This document shows positions 22,201-35,258 of a stretch of DNA of 64,000 bases, piece by piece. How positions within the stretch are numbered: the stretch's first letter is position 1; each line of letters starts with the position of its first letter. A program made the position numbers and the translations under genes. The stretch comes from Hippasteria phrygiana (taxonomy: Eukaryota > Echinodermata > Asteroidea > Valvatida > Goniasteridae). Below the pieces are notes generated by a model. The model was not told where the DNA came from. It worked only from the letters and a program-made list of their open reading frames with translations, and searched no databases. Where the stretch lies: NCBI GenBank assembly GCA_037893225.1, contig JAZGUH010000363.1, positions 1,984,001 to 2,048,000 on the forward strand, in the 5' to 3' direction.

Positions 22201-25200
22201 TTTGAAAATCGTGTACAAAACATATGGGAGGCCTTCCAGAAAGGTTCAAGTACAAACAAAAGAGGGAACAATAGGAGGTCCGCGATTGCCGGTATTTACA
22301 CACGTGCGTTTGTTCTCCCAAACAAACGTGGACGTATAACAAAGGGAACAATATCGTCCGCAATTCCCAGAATACGTCCACGATTGAAATCGTGTAGAAA
22401 ACCTATGGGAGTCTTCCGAAAAAGTACAAACATAAGAGGGAACAATAGGACGTCCGCGTTTGGAGGTCGATACACGTTTAACTGTGTGTGTGTGAGTTTG
22501 TTTTTGCATTCAATAGGGGACCTTTAACAAAAGAGGACAATGTCCCCGATTGAGAAAGGTCCCCTGTTTGAAAATCGTGTACAAAACCAATGAGGGCCCT
22601 TGCCAACAAGTTAAAGTATGAACAATAGGAGGACAATAGGAGGTCCCCTATTGCAGGCGTTTACACACTTGTGCGTGTGTGTGACTGTAGACTTTCGTGT
22701 GTGCAGGTAGAATGGCCCTTGCTTGAACTTACCCAAAGTCCTTGTCATCAAATATCGGGTCGGGTCGGGTCGGGTCAGGTCAGACCAGGCCAGGCCGTGA
22801 TTTTTTTTGTAGACTAGAATTGCCAGTGTTTCTGTGTTTTTGGCTATATGAGCCGAGAGAGAGGTTCTCAGACTTGTTTTCCCTTGAAATAAAATCCTCC
22901 ACACCACAATTAGTACAAGAAATATAAACAGGGCACAGGATTCAAACCTAGGCCTCTGTGCTCCAAAGCCTTACGCTTTACCAATATAGCCACAAGTGCA
23001 GTTAACCAAATTGATTCACTGCAACCTTATGTCCTTGTCTGTATGACATCAGTATATCTAGCGCCCCTGTGCAATTGCTTATTATATAAGTTATCTTAAA
23101 CATGAATATATGCATGATGGCAATTCTGGTCTACGAATAAAATAAATAGCGGCCAGGCCAGGCCTTTGAATATACCTGGACAATGATACATGTATCTCCA
23201 TTCAACAGGTTGAAGATAACCGCAAGTACAGACTCCACACTCCTGGCCAAAAGGTCATCAACTCCACCTTCATCAATTCGCGCAGTGTCTTTGAGAAATG
23301 CACGCTCAAGCGAGGCCGTTACGTTCTTCTGGCAACAACCTCTGATCCTGGAGAGGAAAGTCCTTTGATGATGAGGGTCTTCTCAGATGAAGGAGCCAAA
23401 TGCTGGTATTTATGTTGGAACAGTTACAATTTTCCAAAACCAGACTGACCAAATTATACAAAAGCTTAAATCAGTTTGAACCTATACTTGTGCTCCCACT
23501 GTAAGTTTCAATTCAATAGATTTCCTCCCTTACTAATGAATTAGAGAAGAAAACTTGTTTGAATGAAATGAGCAATGAATACAATGTGCCGTGTATTGGT
23601 TCTTCATAAAATGTATTACATGTATGTTATTACATGTACATGTATGCACAAAGATGAGTTGATACTGTGGGAATTAAGAGTAAATTTAAAATTTGAAACA
23701 TATTAAATATCTTACTTATTATCGGTCAATTTGTTTTTATTGAGGAATGTCTTATTGGAAAGCTAGAAACTTAACAGTTAAAGTTGAACATTTATGTTTT
23801 AATTTCAGGGTGAGACACTTCAAAGGTACGGACTTAACACCTTTGTATATAGTTAAGTTATTTATTCTACGTGGCATTGTAACATTTTGAAGAAAATTGG
23901 TCCTTTGCATTGACAATTTTGATTTCCGATGATATGTCAAATGACACAGTTTTATAGATTTCCATAAAATAAGATAAAATGCTGCTGTTAAAGGGAACTT
24001 TGCCTTGGAGGCCACCCAATTGGGCTACACAAAGCATTCTTACTAAAATTGCTATGGTTGGAAAAATCATTCAAACGTAGAATATAATATAGTACATGAG
24101 GACGGACAGAGCACACTGTCCGAAACGTCGAGTTACACACTCACCCCGGTTCTTTTCAGAACCACACTTCTTCCTAGAAGAGATTTATTTCACAAGGTGT
24201 TACCCTCAATCCCAGTCTCTCCCATATCACACCCACCATGCAAAGCTTCAAATCGTATCTACATGACCGTCCCTTGAAAATGTGCTCTTTGTCTAAAAGC
24301 ATTGACAAAAGTGATTTTTGGGGACACCAGTTTGGTTTGCAAAAAGTCAGACCATTGGAATTCAGAGTGGTGCCCCAGCGGAGCTGCCAACCAATACGGA
24401 TTTTCCGTATTTCGTACGGAAATTCACGAGAAATACGGAAGTATGAATTTGGGTTTAAAAATACAGATTTTGTGAAATCCAACCATAATAATCAGGCATG
24501 TAAATTTGTTGCTGTTTTCCGTGCTTTTTTGTGTGACTCCGCGTTTCTAACATCAATGGATGCAACTTTACCTTTGAAAATAATACAAAGATAGAAACGG
24601 TCCATCCAGTGCCTGGGTTCGTTAAACCATTGCCGTTACAGTGCTAAATTTGGAATATCCTGCGCGGAAAAAATCTGACTTTCAGGTAATGTTTAAATTT
24701 CATGAAAAATACAGATTTTCTTAGCAAAATAGTGATTTTTTTGCTTTCTGAATACTGAAATGAGTTTTGAAAGGTTGGCAGCTCTGCCCTAGGTCCATAT
24801 CACTTTGGTTGCATACATGTACAAGCGACATTATGTGTGGTGCCCCTCTGATGTCAACGCTTTGTCCTCATATTTCTGTATTAAAATATTACACATTATG
24901 GTAGAATGTTTACACTCTAGGTAACTATATAACCAAAGAGAACAAATCTTGGGGGATTACAGGGCAATGTGTGCCTTTAATTGGCCATGGCACCATAACA
25001 TGTTTTTGTTTTGAGAAAAGTGACAAATAACATTCTCATGTGCTTTAACATGTTTAAGAAAGGAGGTTATTTTGAACTAATGTTTTGGTCAGTAAATCCT
25101 ATCTTGGCCTCTAAATTCATCATAACATTTGTATTTTTATGGTTTACTTCATAGGTTGAGCACCCATTGAGCTCCAAGTTTCAAAGTGAAGTCTCTGTAC

Positions 25201-28200
25201 ACCTCTCCGGTTAACTGGATTGTTTTGATTATGTACATTGATGTCCCATTGGCCTTTAAATGCATTAATCATCAGTGAAGACTTTAACTTTAGTCACTTG
25301 GGATAATTTTCAACATAAAATATTATTGTATTTACCCAAAAGCAGACGTTTTTGTACACAGAAATGCCTGTTTCTGGGGAGATATAATTTCAGAAACAAA
25401 TTGGCGCTGTTCTCTACATTGATGTCATATTGATTGAATCTCTGCATTGATGAATCGGAGGTCAAACATGAATGGTGTTCCGTAGCTACAATCTTTGGAC
25501 AAAACTCATAGGGACACGCCCCTCCCCACCCATCCAATGTTGGCTCAGTGTGGTCAAACGTCTACGATTAATGAAACTCGCAGAAAAACATCTTATTGGC
25601 ACTACTAACAACGGATGTCAGCATTGAGTGGGGGAATGGAGGGTGGTGGTTTTTTCCAAGATTGTAGGCATGGACGTGATATGCATGAGTTGGGTTATTT
25701 CATCAGTGTTCATTCAGACTGTGCACTGTGCAAGCTGAATCAGTTAACAACAATATTTGAATTTTTGAATTTCTGTTCAATACATTGATTCAGGGAGCTA
25801 GCGAAAGATAGCCCATCTCGCACCATGATGAGTAATGTTCGTGGATATCCACAGGTTGTGACTAAGATCACTGTGCTATCTGCTAGTGGACTGCAGAAAC
25901 AGGACCACCTTGGTGGAGGTGAGATATTGAGAACAGCTCCAGAATGTGACTTGGATATTCAGATGAATCCTTGTTGACGATCACGATATGAGGCATACGG
26001 GTACCCCCCTTTTGTCCCTATACCCTATACCCTATACACAATCCAGACTATTGTTACCCAAAACATCCCCCACTAGATTTCTGAAAAGAATTCCTGAGAT
26101 TCCGGGAACACAATGACCAACACAAAAGAGGGGGGTTCCCTCTGCCCCATGTCGTGCTTCATGTCGTTGATTGGCATTTAATAGTAGACAGATCCATTAA
26201 GCTACACTCCTTGATGTATTGCCTTATCACAGCGGCACGCGCACATGTACACATGCTCATGTCAGACTTGACGGACACGCATGTCAGATTATAGTCTGTG
26301 ATTGGTCAATAAAAGGGGCAGGGCTTAACAGATCATCTATTGTGCAGTGACTGACTGTGGTTTCCATAAACCCAACCTTTAATAGGCGAAACACATTTAC
26401 TGTTATAAGTGTGTCTTGAAGGAAACAATTAATTTTGTGTTTTTCTTGGCATGCATTTTGAAAGCAGTTGACAAAAATATAGGAAATAGTATGGTAAAGC
26501 ATCTTGCCAAAGGGCATAAGCACAGTGTCCTACAGCCACAGTCGAAGCACAATCTAAAGCCCAAACTGCAAGAATGTGAATCAGACCCACTAATCATAAA
26601 CCATGCCAACCCAAATGGAGAGATGCTTGCATATACACCATGTGAAAGGACTAACTGTAAAGAAGTTATGAACTTGACATTATGGTCAGTTTGCTTGGAC
26701 AGTCACCAGAAGAATGAGGTGCCTGTTATCAGAGCAACTGATAGAAACATTGAGTAAATATATCTGGTTCTTTTTGGAATCACACTTCTCCTTTAGAGTT
26801 TAAATAGTCAGTCCACATGATTTATCTACGAAACTTGTATCCATTAGTACACTCCAATACGCAAAGCCTTAAAAGTAGTATACAACATTTGCTTTTGCTG
26901 AAATTTTCAGAAATGAACAGATTTGGGGGTAACTTTTTTATTGCAAATACTGTAACAATGACCTGTTTAAAGTTTTGTGTGCGTAGATGCTGGGAAAACA
27001 AAGAGAAAAAGATATAGATATTCCACTTTTCTTGAAAATGACAGCACACCAGGTGCCATGATTTCACAGGATGCTTGAGATTATTATTTACTTACAGTCA
27101 AGTAAGGTATTTCATCATAATTCTGTAGTTTTGTTTTTTGATGTTTGCAAATGTTGTATATTACCTTTCAATCACATGGCACGTCACTTCTCAATACAGT
27201 TTCTTGGCAGCAGTCAACAAAATGCACCACAACACTACAGTCATCAACCAAAACCATTATGATGCCTTTAATTTAGAGAAGTAATTGATGTGAATAATGG
27301 CAGTAGAGTAGCTTGCTCAAGGACACATAATCCCCAGCTTGGTTCCACCCTGAAGGCTGTGCCTTGAGATCATACACTACAAATCCAACATGGAACTACT
27401 GATCAACAGTGTACCAATACCACTGTATGTGGAATTTTCTGCCTGTTGGATATTTAGCAAATCATTGTATTTTGTATGCCTTGATTTGCAAACAGATGCT
27501 GATCCGTATGTGTATTTAAAGTGGGACAACCAGACTACACGTTCTCCAGTCGTCAGTAATACACTCAATCCTGAGTTCAACTTTAGTGCCATCATTTATC
27601 GCAAGAAGCCTCAGGATCCTGTCATAGTGGAGGTTAGTACATCTTCATTTACTCAAATTCTCAATATCTCATCTGTCATCCCCTTATAGGAGTTACTTTT
27701 TTAACTATGCTAGAAAAAAACACAGAATTTTGCTCAAAGTACAAGGTAAGTAAAACAGATATAAAATCCAACATGGTTTTTGACATCTCTTCAGAAAACT
27801 GTTTTAAGGTATTAAAAGGTTTACCATAGGACCATGTGAAACTTTCTCTTTTTTGAGTTTGTGTGGTTCTGAAAGGGAACTTTAAATCTATCAAAAAACT
27901 GTTTATTCAGGTGTCTGCAAGTCTTTAAAAAGTCTTAAATTATCTACATTTGAGGCCTTAAAAAGCATTAAAAAGTACTGAATTGAGTTCTCGAAGGTCT
28001 TTAAAAAATAGACGAAGTGAATTTTCCTATCCATCGGCTAAAAATTTGGCAAGCGCATAGTGAATTTTCCCATAAAACTGATTGCACATGGCAGACATTT
28101 ACCGAGCGTTCCATCCTCAGGGATCCGAAATCCACGTGTACATCAAGCGCCGTTCATCATGAACAACATACGGCGAATTGGGAGCTGGCAGAACTCTGCT

Positions 28201-31200
28201 CTCTTTGGAAAGTTGGGCCGGCCACGTGCAATCGCACTCGCATTGTTGAACGTTTGCAACATTAACATGACGGGAGACATGACGAGTTAGAAATTTGACT
28301 AAGCTAACTGTTAAGGCCGGTTCATACTTTATGCGAATTTGAGGGCGAAGCGAATTCGAACGTCACACTGAAACAACCATTGTTGACGTCACAAAATTCG
28401 CTTCGCTTTCGCATTCCCGTGAAGTATGAACCGGCCTTTATACCGCCATGGGAAAGTGCAAATTTGCGGAGAGTTGGGTCAGTGACGGCAGGTTTGCTGC
28501 TTGGCTGAAGCCCGTTGAAGTAAACGAGCGTAAAGCCCGCTGCATGATGTGCAAAAAGCTACACGATTACCGAAGTTACCACTCTGAGGAGTGGGATTTT
28601 TTTGCGAAATGATATGAATTCACACTCAGATTTTGCAAGTTTATTCGAAAAATTCTGATTTTCCATGCAAATTCTGAAATTTCACCATGGACCTGAAACT
28701 TGAGCAGAAGCAGTGCCGTTTTTAAGTCTGCGAGGATCTCCGTCATAGGCCTGGGATTACCCAAACTTCATCATGTCGAGGATCATCAACGGTGACGAGA
28801 GTTGGGTCTACGACTATGACCCAGAGACAAGCAGTCTTCGCAGTGGAAGAGCCCACAGTCTCCAAAACCGAAGAAGGCGCGTGAGGTCAGGAGCACAACC
28901 AAGAGCATGCTCATCGTTTTCTTTGACATTCGCGGGGTTGTGCACCGTGAATTCCTCTTCCAGGGTCAGACTGTCAACACTGAGTTCTACTGCACCACTG
29001 CACCATTGTGACGCATCTGAGGGAGAACATTCGGCACAAACGGCCTGAACTGTGGTGCGCTGGCAATTGGGTGCTCTGACATGACAACGCGCGTTGAAAA
29101 CGCGCGAGTTTCTCGCCCGCAGCAAGACACTCGTCACTCCCCACCCCCCTACTCGCCGGATTTGGCTCCCTGCGACTTCTTTCTGTTACCCAAAATGAAG
29201 TTCAAGCTGAAGGGTCGCCATTTTGACACTGTGGAGGAGATCCAGCGAGAATCGCAGATGGTGCTTGATGCGCTCACGGAACGGGATTTCCTGGGAGCCT
29301 TTCAAGTGTGGCAGGAGCGCTGGGAGCGGTGTATCGCTACACAAGGAGACTACTTTGAAGGGGATGGCGGCCAGATTTAAATCACGTACGGTTTTGCTTG
29401 TTATAGGCGCAGTCTCAGAACTTTTTGATCGCACCTCGTATGTAGATGCACATAAGTAGTCCCAGATTGGAGTAGTTTACGGCTGGAAATACGTTTAAGC
29501 ATTAACCCCTGACACGTCTGAAATACCACATGGAGTCCGCCTGCAGTAAAAGCCACAAGTTGCATAATTTTCTGAGGTTTTAGATTTAGTTGTACAAAAA
29601 ATGCAATGCTTTCAGAATTACAATAATGATCTTGAGGATGACAAAGAGAGCATAAAAGATGATTATCACTGGTACTTGTGGGAAGAAAAAGACGATAAAT
29701 GTCACTTTTTTTTCGATGTAAGTGACGGGAGTGAAGCTAGAAGTTGTGCACTTGGGTGACTTGGATTAACGTTATTCTTGGAGTTTTTTCTCGACTTTCT
29801 CAAGTAAGAAAAGAAGTGAACTTGTTTATTAACAAGTCAGTTACTCTAACCTTAATTCAGAATTTTAATTAAGGAAACACTGAACATTTCTCATATCGTA
29901 AAATTTCGTTTGGTGTAAAATAAAACGGGAGCTAGTGTCCGTGTCTGGGAATTGGGCCCTAGGTTTATTGTACATATATAGATGTACTATGATGTACGTA
30001 TACATACATTATGCGTGCGGTCCAGATTTCGGACATGGATTTTGGTTTTAAATTTCATTCAGGGTAGGATTAAAAAGGTCTTTATAAGTCTTAAATTTGA
30101 CTTTCTGAAAGGTGCAGATACCATGATGTTATTAAAAAGTATACGCCATCTTATGAATAATAAATAAGTATACGTTATAACACCGCATAGTGAAAGTGTT
30201 CCTTAATCCGTATTCCTCAATACCCAAGACAGTTTACCCGTTCCTATTGGTTGAGAGCCCGTCACGTGGGTAGTTTTAAACGGCCGATAAAACACCAACC
30301 ATGCAGTTTTAAACACTTTTGTTTGCTGCAACAAACGTGGCCCCTGAACCAGGACGTCCAGCATGAGCTAGTAAATCCAGTTATAAGATGCCACCCGCGC
30401 AATACACTGCTGACTTGCGTAAAATAAATGGCCGTTTGATGTGCCAACTTAGTGGGAAAAAAACAGATTATCAAAATAAGTTGTTTTAAAAGTTCAAAAT
30501 TGTGGTTTGTGTGTTTATTTTAAAAAATAATAGAATTTTCAGGTGTTCACAAAAGACTATTTTGTCTTTTTTCCATGCCACACGCCACTGGATGGCCACT
30601 GGCAACAATAATTTGCTGCTTAGTCTGGTTCAGGTTGTTTGCAATATCTTATTACTGATAAAGAAGAGACGGAAACAAGGTAGATTCACCGAGGGCCCCT
30701 CAACATGGATAGGGGAAAAAACAAAAAATGGCGGAACGGCAAAGTTTACTTGCAACAAATTTCAGGGATTTTTGCTGCATTATACAAAAAGGTATTTATG
30801 GAATGGGAATAAATATGTGCTGGGTCGGTTTCAAACAACTATGTTTAAAACCACCTTATTTCAATTGGAAATGACTCCAGAATGCTCTTCATCAGTCAAT
30901 TAAATTTTTCGTCTTTGCTTTACATTATTAATATTAATGAGTCCTAAAGTGTTGCATTTCAACTTTCCCTGACTTTCCTCAAGTAGTTTTGCCAAACTTC
31001 CTTGCAAATCATGGAAAGTGTTTAGTATTCTGAAATTGAGCCCAGAAGTCAAAAGGGTGATGTCTAACGTGGCCCACTTGAAGTTAAGTTGAACAAATCT
31101 TAGTAAATCCCCAAATAAGTGAGTAAATCCGTGTCCGCTTTTTGATTTTTTGTGTGTAAAATGTACGGAGACTGTTGTCAACTTTACCAAATTAAGTTCC

Positions 31201-34200
31201 ATGCAGACAGTCGGTAAACTTTCCAAATTGTCAAGTGTCGGTCGTCGGTTGTCAGTTTTTCCCTCCGCAGCAGGAACTTTTACAGGGCCCAACCATGTAG
31301 CGAAAAAGTTACGTGGCAGTTTTACATCGCTGAAAAGTCCAGTGCGGACAGCCACTGTAATGTAAAACGTGTATTTTGACTACTGCAAATTTTACGTGGC
31401 CAAGGACTTTCCGCGAGCCGTGTATAAATACAAGTGTGGACGCACGGAAGAATAACCACAGTGGAATGTTAACAATCAGGCACAGTAACTTTTGACAATA
31501 GTTAGTCCAAATTTTAATTGTGGTTTGTTTGAATTTTTTTTATTAATCATCATATATCAGTTGACACACCCAAATTGGGATAAAACTATTTCTGGGGTAA
31601 AGCTGCCTGAGGAAAAGCTCAAAGTCTGCCATGTTTAACAATGCACACAGCATTTACACCCTGCATTTGTACACAGCACCCGCCAGTGTTCACAGAAAAT
31701 TGAATCGGGAGTGACCTTTGTGACCTTTGTGACCTTCGTGCGAAGCGTGCTAAAAATAGCAAAGCCAGGGAGTCAAAAAATATTAGTGATGAGGTTATAA
31801 CAATAATAGTGGCCGCGATGAGTGCATCAGCACAAGTTCTTGCGATCTAGTAGATCTAGCATCGTTGAATTTCGAATGTGGTACATGTACCCGCTCGAAC
31901 TTCGTGATAAACTGGCTGATTTTATACATTTTATATTTATTTATTTATATATTTATTTATTTTATTTTATTTATTTGTTTTGGCAAATGTAAACAATAAC
32001 ACAAAGTTAAATTAAAAAATTAAAAAATTATAAGATTACAGATTACAGGCCAAGGATAACCAAAAAAGCTGTTTAAAACACTGCTTATTTCCATCGGGGT
32101 CCACAGAACAAACATATACAATACAAAAAGAAGTAAATAAATAACACAAGAAATACAAAAAAATGGTGATTACAAATTAAGACAACTTAAAAATTAGACT
32201 AAGAAGAGAGATTTTTTTTACTGCGCTTTTAAATTGATATTTGAAAAAATAAATCTAAAATATTTGAAATTAATGTGCACTTCCTGATCTACACACAACA
32301 TCTGATCACATTTCCCCAGGAAAATCAAAATAGATTTAATTCTACTGCATCATACATGTATTTCCCTGATTGCCTGCCGATGTAAACATTTCGTGTATAG
32401 CGTATTGACTGCACACGCAACATTGACCGCCAGATTAGAATAATTAAATGACTTGTCTTACGAATGATGCAAAATTGCGACAAATAATTACGCTAAATAG
32501 ATAAGTTATGTACCAAAATAATCCTGAATAAATAAGCTTCCTAGACAACTATTTTATAAAGTACCAATTTGAGTGAAAATGGTAAAAAACAAGCAATATT
32601 TTCTTCCCTTTCACGAAACCGCCTTTCAACCTGCCATTGAGAAAAAACGATACAACCCACGCAATTTATTTCAGTTGCCTAGGGTATAGGCGGCCCTGTA
32701 TTTTTGCCGTCTCCTGAACTCTTCAGATAAAGCCTGTCAATAGGTAAAACCGTAATACACCGGCATTGCGAAAAATTTGACACAACGAGCTGAATTTGAC
32801 ACAACGTCATAGTGTTGATTTTGATTGCGGGCCAATCAGCGATGCGTATTAGCTTTGTGGTGGCGCTGTGCAAGGTGAATGAGCAGTGTAAACCCTGTGT
32901 GCATAATACTTCACAAAGTCTACAATTGCAGTGAGTGTCAAGGACATTTTTCCAGAAAGTTTCCGGAGCTCACATTAGGAAACGGTGCTATTAACCAGTT
33001 CGCGTCGGAGGACGAGTTAACACGCACTGGCTGTCTTTATGCACGGGGCACGGCTGACGGGTTAAAACGTCAAGCTTGCCCCGTCTCACTTCCGGATGAC
33101 GTCTCTACACGCTAATCCCTCATTTGTTTGGTACACACAAAGTCCGAGAAGTCTGTGGAGGCGGACCGTGTGTTGAACTTGAACTTGGCTGCTGTGCACG
33201 GCCTGTTCTACAATTTACGCTCCAGTGGGCACACCGGAGTATAGAAATATTCGGCAAGAAATATCATACAAATACTGTTGAAATGACTCTTGCGAATCAG
33301 TATTTGTGGTGTTTGGCTGTATATCAGAAGTTGGCTGCAATATTTGGATTTGGCAAAAATAATCCCGGCGAAAACTGGTCAAAAGCACAAATCACTCTAG
33401 TTTGTCACTGGTCGCTCCCCTTTCTACTTACAACACTTAAGCATAAAACCAGAACAACCCACGTATGTTGATGTATATTGCGGGGTGTATCAGGTTATAT
33501 AGTTTATTCACAGGCATGGTATGCTGCACTTGTACAGTATAAGCCGTTGCCTGGATCGGCTCTTTTGTGGCTACGGCTTCCAATTTGGCCATTGACAGGC
33601 TATGGTGAAGAGCCGTAGCCATTGATAATAATGTCTGTGAGATAGTCTTACATTGGGATGCCACTCTTGCCAAAATGCTGTACAAACACTATGACAACAC
33701 GAACCATTCAAATTATATCTTATATGGCTTTTCTGTCAGATGTACCCCAGAAATATATGTGCACAAGAAGTTTCCCAAGACACACATAATAAAATCAGGC
33801 GTGCAAAGGTTTTTTAATGTAATATTTATTGATTTCTTTGTAACATTGTCAGGTAAAGTCGGAAGTATCGATTCTTGGCATATTTCTATAGTGATTGGTA
33901 TCGATATGATTAAAAGCTATTGAATTATGCATTATTGGAAAATCACCGGGATCGCTGGTTCAGTTTACTGCTACAGAATCGAAGCACAGCCTACACTGGG
34001 TTTGAACTCGTGAATCTGACAAAACAAAAGTATTGCCACTAATAATCACCAGGTTTCAAGTTGGTCGTTAGCTTCACTTCCATTGGATTCGCATTCTTGT
34101 AAAAACCCCGGTTTTAAAGAATCTCATGAAAACTATGACAGTGTAACGCTCGACTTTGCTAGGGCTATTTTGCCAGCCCTAGGTCGGTTACAGAGAAGAG

Positions 34201-35258
34201 AGGTGGATGTAAAGACAATGAGCACAGCTACAGATAGACACTGGCAACAGTAATCGGGTCTCAGTACTTTGTGTGTTTATTCTGCAAACATGGACTAAAA
34301 CTGTTGGCAGGCAGATAGAAGTGGACTGGTCAGGTTCCAAGGAATTAAGGTCTAAAGACTTTTGGGGAAAGTGCTGTATATTAAATAATCTACTGAAAGG
34401 GTGGGGGTAATGTATGAAACATCTGTGGGTGACCACCAGGATGGCATTTTGGCCACAAGGTCTCCTGTCCATAAAATGTAGACAGAGAGTCTGGGAAAGT
34501 GGACTGGGTAACCCATAAAGAAACATTAAGGTACAATTAATATGTCAAGAGGGGAAGCTAAATGTTTAGGCTAACTATTAGGGGATATATATGTGTCATC
34601 AGGAGTTGGCCCTGCAAGGACACAGACTTGTGCTTACAACAGCAACAGAGGAAATCAACGAATATCACTGCTTGTAAAAGGCTACTATGCAATTCAATTA
34701 CACAACACCATTATGCCTATTCAAAGGCAAATAAGCTTAAAAAACAACTGATCTGACGTCACTTGTACAGCATAAAGGGTAAACTGTAGATCTGCACAAT
34801 GAGCAAAACTGAGTTGGTAGAGGAAACATACTTGAACCATGGAGGTACCTCCATGCTTGAACCATGCCCTGTAGACTGGTTCCAGATGGTGGACAAGATG
34901 TGGTTGACCAGACAGAGTTTGTTCAATGTTAGTCCAACAATTGTCAACCTTAGTTAACTATACATGGATTTCTTGCCTGATAAATTTACATGTTTCATGT
35001 TCAGACACATTTTTCAGCACTTCCTATCAGATGTGTAATGATTTCACTCTTGGTTGACTTTTCCTATGTTAGATTTGGAATAGCAATGTTGTGAAAGACC
35101 AGTTTATGGGAGCGGCAGTGTTCATGGCGCCGGTTGAAAATCAGCCCAAGCATGACTCGTATACTCTACAGATCATAGGGCGCAACACAGATGAGACCAG
35201 GCAATTAGGGTCTGTTAGCGTGGTCGTCCAAACCTCCAATGATTTGGAGGCATTCTGA
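19236..35258 (+). CDS. CAPN5: Calpain-5-like protease, C-terminal half (six exons)
   Basis: Calpains are cytosolic calcium-dependent cysteine proteases. The CAPN5/TRA-3 type ends in domain III plus a C2 domain instead of an EF-hand domain. Exons are 19236-19428, 20367-20477, 23209-23405, 25794-25918, 27496-27632 and 35073-35258 (TGA). Every junction is GT-AG and phases agree (0, 0, 2, 1, 0). Exons 1-3 give MPFDDFCTHFTNLVICRMPN, WHEKVMISAWKKG, NNRETFLQNPQ, then IIFCLTQPDLRAEKS, RSVFEKCTLKRGRYVLLATT and MMRVFSDEGAKC, which is domain III with its usual ending. Exons 4-6 form the C2 domain: GYPQVVTKITVLSASGLQKQ, DADPYVYLKW, NTLNPEFNFSAIIYRKK, NSNVVKDQFMGAAVF and GSVSVVVQTSNDLEAF before the stop. 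The catalytic Cys, His and Asn exons must lie upstream and are not in this window. The symbol denotes family resemblance; orthology to vertebrate CAPN5 versus CAPN6 is not tested. Confidence 0.88.
19800..20260. repeat. Intronic SINE-like repeat (minus orientation)
   Basis: The text GGGGGATGATGTAAAT...AGCAGGACTTGAACCCACTT...CTGCAGACGTCTTAAAG has the layout of the element at 45,650-45,910, with a tRNA B-box complement (GACTTGAACCCA) near 19,928. It sits in calpain intron 1, which also contains a palindromic GAATATTCGA-type repeat at about 19,505-19,600. Confidence 0.5.
20478..23208. repeat. Calpain intron 2 with two decayed tandem families
   Basis: Between 20,730 and 21,270 three diverged units of about 160-170 bp share GGTAACAATGGG(A/G)ACAATGG and (A/G)GTCTTTAGA(C/A)ATCTAG. 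Between 22,090 and 22,700 units share AACAATAGGA, GTCCGCGATTG and AAAATCGTGTA.AAAAC. Relatives of both lie at 46,300-47,100 and one at 43,690-43,860. At 22,755-22,800 there is a short (GGGTC)n run. A tRNA-like B-box complement (GATTCAAACCTAGG) is at 22,941. No exon was found. Confidence 0.55.
23406..25793. repeat. Calpain intron 3
   Basis: Mostly unremarkable AT-rich intron. It contains a non-autonomous element at 24,381-24,784 bounded by GAGCTGCCAACC and GGTTGGCAGCTC. A local foldback of ATACGGATTTTCCGTATTTC lies near 24,396-24,440. No coding exon is supported. Confidence 0.5.
24381..24784. mobile_element. Non-autonomous DNA transposon with GCTGCCAACC ends
   Basis: Twelve-base perfect inverted ends (GAGCTGCCAACC at 24,381-24,392 and its complement at 24,773-24,784) enclose about 400 bp containing repeated TACGGA(A/T)TTTC words. 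The terminal sequence resembles short hAT-type ends, but no 8-bp duplication was established. Confidence 0.5.
25919..27495. repeat. Calpain intron 4 with a dispersed repeat
   Basis: The segment 25,975-26,140 (TACCCCCCTTTTGTCC, TTCCTGAGATTCCGGGAACA) is an inverted copy of 44,895-45,068. A diverged copy of the 18.7-kb repeat lies at about 26,895-27,000, followed at 27,040 by words shared with 830-900. The open frame 26,416-26,757 lacks recognisable motifs and is not annotated. Confidence 0.5.
28314..28437. mobile_element. Harbinger-type MITE with TTA target duplication
   Basis: The 124-bp element starts AGGCCGGTTCATACTT and ends AGTATGAACCGGCCT. TTA lies directly on each side (28,311-28,313 and 28,438-28,440). 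A 3-bp TWA target duplication is the hallmark of PIF/Harbinger elements. The interior is also partly palindromic, with GCGAATT and AATTCGC arms. It is non-coding. Confidence 0.8.
28448..28570 (+). pseudogene. BED-type zinc-finger transposase N-terminal fragment
   Basis: An open segment starting at ATG 28,448 reads MGKCKFAESWVSDGRF, then AAWLKPVEVNERKARCMMCK and KLHDYRSYHS. The aromatic plus CxxC arrangement is that of the first half of a BED-like finger at the start of hAT-family transposases. The two downstream His are not seen and the reading frame degenerates after about 40 codons. It is a relic within a calpain intron. Confidence 0.5.
28773..29460 (+). pseudogene. Mariner transposase remnant
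   Basis: This is the C-terminal two thirds of a mariner (DD34D) transposase, the DDE enzyme that moves the element by cut-and-paste. GDESWVYDYDPET at 28,791-28,829 holds the first catalytic Asp. HDNA at about 29,078 holds the second. PPYSPDLAPCDFFLLPKMKF (29,144-29,200) holds the third. The last 75 codons are intact, ending RCIATQGDYFEGDGGQI at the TAA near 29,378. Frames change at about 28,830 and 29,065, and in-frame stops lie between. The 3' flank (GAACTTTTTGATCGCACCTC, about 29,419-29,438) resembles a mariner terminal repeat. The matching left end was not found, so the 5' part is gone. It cannot encode a working enzyme. Confidence 0.85.

Larger units (their letters stand above)
27633..35072. 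other. Calpain intron 5 (7.4 kb), rich in transposon debris
   Basis: The longest intron of the calpain gene. It holds a Harbinger-type MITE (28,314-28,437), a BED-finger fragment (28,448-28,570), a mariner remnant (28,773-29,460), an AT-rich (TTTA)n stretch near 31,930-31,985 and a SINE-like piece near 33,930-34,060. Elsewhere, notably 29,470-31,900, 32,000-33,900 and 34,100-35,070, I see no supported gene. Confidence 0.5.

Noticed and set aside
26416..26757. 113-codon open frame in calpain intron 4
   Set aside because: No motif, no splice support, and it is embedded between dispersed repeats.
30502..31365. Open frames of 133 and 151 codons on opposite strands
   Set aside because: They have no recognisable motif or splice context. 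They lie in the large calpain intron and probably represent chance frames in repeat debris.
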